From the NCBI GenBank assembly GCA_034926415.1, contig JAYFRC010000087.1, positions 1 to 14,675 on the forward strand: DNA of 14,675 nt, given 5' to 3'. Origin of the DNA: JAYFRC01 sp034926415. GTDB lineage: Bacteria > Bacillota > Clostridia > Oscillospirales > Oscillospiraceae. The notes under the pieces were generated by a model. That model was given only the letters and a program-made list of their open reading frames with translations, did not search any database and was not told the DNA's origin. This document shows positions 13,293 to 14,675 of the stretch, piece after piece. The position numbers were made by a program, and so were the translations under genes. Every line of letters starts with the position of its first letter. The first letter of the stretch is position 1.

Positions 13293-14675
13293 TTACCTGA
13301 GTTTTTGTTTAAGCTCGTAAAGCAGGTTCATTGCCTCGAGCGGGGTGAGCGAATCGACCTGCGTCCGGCGCAGCGCGTCTATGACCTCGCCTTCCCCGAG
13401 CGCGGCAAACGAAAGCTGGCTCTCGCCCTTCGTTATCTCGGCGTCCGGCGCGCGCTTTTTGCCGCTTTCGGATTCAAGCTGCGACAGGATCGCCTTCGCG
13501 CGTCGGACCACGCTGTCCGGTAGCCCGGCAAGTTTTGCAACCTCGATGCCGTAGCTCCGGTCCGCTCCGGTCGGGATTATCTTGCGCAGGAAGATTATGT
13601 CCTCGCCTTTTGTTTTTATCGCGATGCTGTAATTCTTGACGCCGGGGAGCGTGTTTTCAAGCTCTGTCAGCTCGTGGTAGTGCGTTGCGAAAAGCGTCTT
13701 CGCGCCGAGCTTCTTCTTGTCGGCGCAGTATTCAAGGACCGCGCGCGCGATGCTCATTCCGTCAAAGGTGGACGTGCCGCGCCCTATCTCGTCGAGTATA
13801 AGCAGGCTGTCCGCCGTAGCCTGACGAAGTATATCCGCGACCTCGGTCATTTCCACCATGAAGGTCGAGCGGCCCGAGGACAGGTCGTCAGACGCGCCGA
13901 TGCGCGTGAATATCCTGTCGACTATTCCGAGCCTCGCCGATTTCGCGGGGACGAAGGAGCCGGTCTGCGCCATGAGACAGATAAGCGCTACCTGACGCAT
14001 ATAGGTAGATTTTCCGGCCATGTTCGGGCCGGTGATTATCGCGACGCGTTCCTCGGTCTTTCCCATGAACGTGTCGTTCGGGACGAACTGCTCGCCCTTG
14101 ATCATGCGCTCGACGACGGGGTGACGGCCGTCGTGAATCTCGATGACGCCGCTTGCGTCCATCTCCGGGCGCGAGTAGTTGTATTTGACCGCGGCCTCGG
14201 CAAAGGAGAGATAGCAGTCGAGCTCCGCGATTTCAGACGCGGTCTGCTGCACCCGCACGACCTGCTCGGCTATCGCGCAGCGCACCTTCGTGAACAGCTC
14301 GTATTCGAGAGCCACTACGCGGTCGGACGCGGTCAGCATGGTGTGCTCGAGGTCTTTCAGCTCCTGAGTTATAAAGCGCTCGCAGTTTGCGAGCGTCTGC
14401 TTGCGTATGTAATTTTCGGGAACGAGGTCGTAAAAGGATTTCGAGACTTCGATGTAGTAGCCGAAAACGCGGTTGTAGCCTATCTTAAGCGTGCGTATGC
14501 CGGTCTTTTCCTTTTCCGCCGCTTCGACCGCGGCGATGGTGCCCTTGCCGCCGGAGAGGATGTCGCGCAGGCGGTCTACCTCGTTGCTGTATCCGTCGCG
14601 TATAAACCCGCCCTCGCGCACGGAAAAAGGAGGCTCGTCCACGATGGACTGTCCTATCAGTGCGCAGATGTCGGA
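13293..14675 (-). CDS. mutS: DNA mismatch repair ATPase MutS, C-terminal part (5' end outside window)
   Basis: The frame is open to the right edge of the window, so the gene is cut there and not truncated biologically. The 460 visible residues cover part of the core/clamp domains and the whole ATPase domain. The visible part begins SDICALIGQSIVDEPPFSVREGG, a typical MutS core segment. GYNRVFGYYIEVSKS (clamp region) follows, then Walker A GPNMAGKST (216-224), the SGRSTFMVEM signature, Walker B/D-loop DEIGRGTST (295-303) and FATHYHELT. An ordinary length of 850-870 residues would place the start about 1.2 kb further right. MutS detects mismatches and recruits MutL. The short C-terminal tail ends in NLLYELKQKLR. 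Confidence 0.96.
   Translation of the reverse strand, partial: SDICALIGQSIVDEPPFSVREGGFIRDGYSNEVDRLRDILSGGKGTIAAVEAAEKEKTGIRTLKIGYNRVFGYYIEVSKSFYDLVPENYIRKQTLANCERFITQELKDLEHTMLTASDRVVALEYELFTKVRCAIAEQVVRVQQTASEIAELDCYLSFAEAAVKYNYSRPEMDASGVIEIHDGRHPVVERMIKGEQFVPNDTFMGKTEERVAIITGPNMAGKSTYMRQVALICLMAQTGSFVPAKSARLGIVDRIFTRIGASDDLSSGRSTFMVEMTEVADILRQATADSLLILDEIGRGTSTFDGMSIARAVLEYCADKKKLGAKTLFATHYHELTELENTLPGVKNYSIAIKTKGEDIIFLRKIIPTGADRSYGIEVAKLAGLPDSVVRRAKAILSQLESESGKKRAPDAEITKGESQLSFAALGEGEVIDALRRTQVDSLTPLEAMNLLYELKQKLR

Noticed and set aside
12250..13320. Plus-strand open frame of about 356 codons over the mutL start and the CPBP gene
   Set aside because: It is antisense to genes with intact motifs and proper ribosome sites, and the translation has no recognisable domain.

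Overview
The window looks like chromosomal core sequence from a Gram-positive member of the Clostridia, probably a GC-rich gut-type lineage near Oscillospiraceae. The evidence is the gene order mutS - mutL - miaA - hfq - yggS(ylmE) - sepF - divIVA, the SepF/DivIVA division pair, strong AGGAGG-type ribosome sites, sigma-A-like promoters in AT-rich gaps, and frequent ATA isoleucine codons. No tRNA, rRNA, CRISPR array, transposase or phage gene was seen. The lineage is an inference from gene content, not a database match.

Left part (1-2822): a GNAT acetyltransferase and a phosphate acetyltransferase (pta), both on the minus strand, each with its own promoter. A strong symmetric terminator lies between them. 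Diverging from pta is an XRE-type regulator on the plus strand. Its promoter carries a perfect inverted repeat over the -10 region and probable transcription start, which suggests autoregulation. Middle (3023-5841): lepA (plus) converges on a HAD phosphatase-like gene (minus), with hairpin terminators between them.

Right part (5969-14675): a run of nine closely packed minus-strand genes, read right to left: mutS (5' end outside the window), a CPBP membrane protease-like gene, mutL, miaA, hfq, an orphan HlyD-type adaptor, yggS, sepF and divIVA. The gaps are mostly short and show no clear internal terminator, so much of this could be co-transcribed. It links mismatch repair, tRNA modification, RNA chaperoning, PLP homeostasis and division-site assembly. 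The run ends in two hairpins before the HAD gene.

The most unusual structure is at the mutL-miaA junction. The last 69 bp of mutL are repeated (68/69 identical) about 110 bp downstream. The segment between the copies is packed with short palindromes. A 50-codon frame starts in that segment and fuses to the duplicated MutL tail, ending just before the miaA ribosome site. It looks like the scar or product of a small palindromic element, or of an integration event at the mutL 3' end. Other points of interest are mutually exclusive hairpins upstream of hfq, a terminator abutting the HAD ribosome site, and an orphan HlyD adaptor translationally coupled to yggS.
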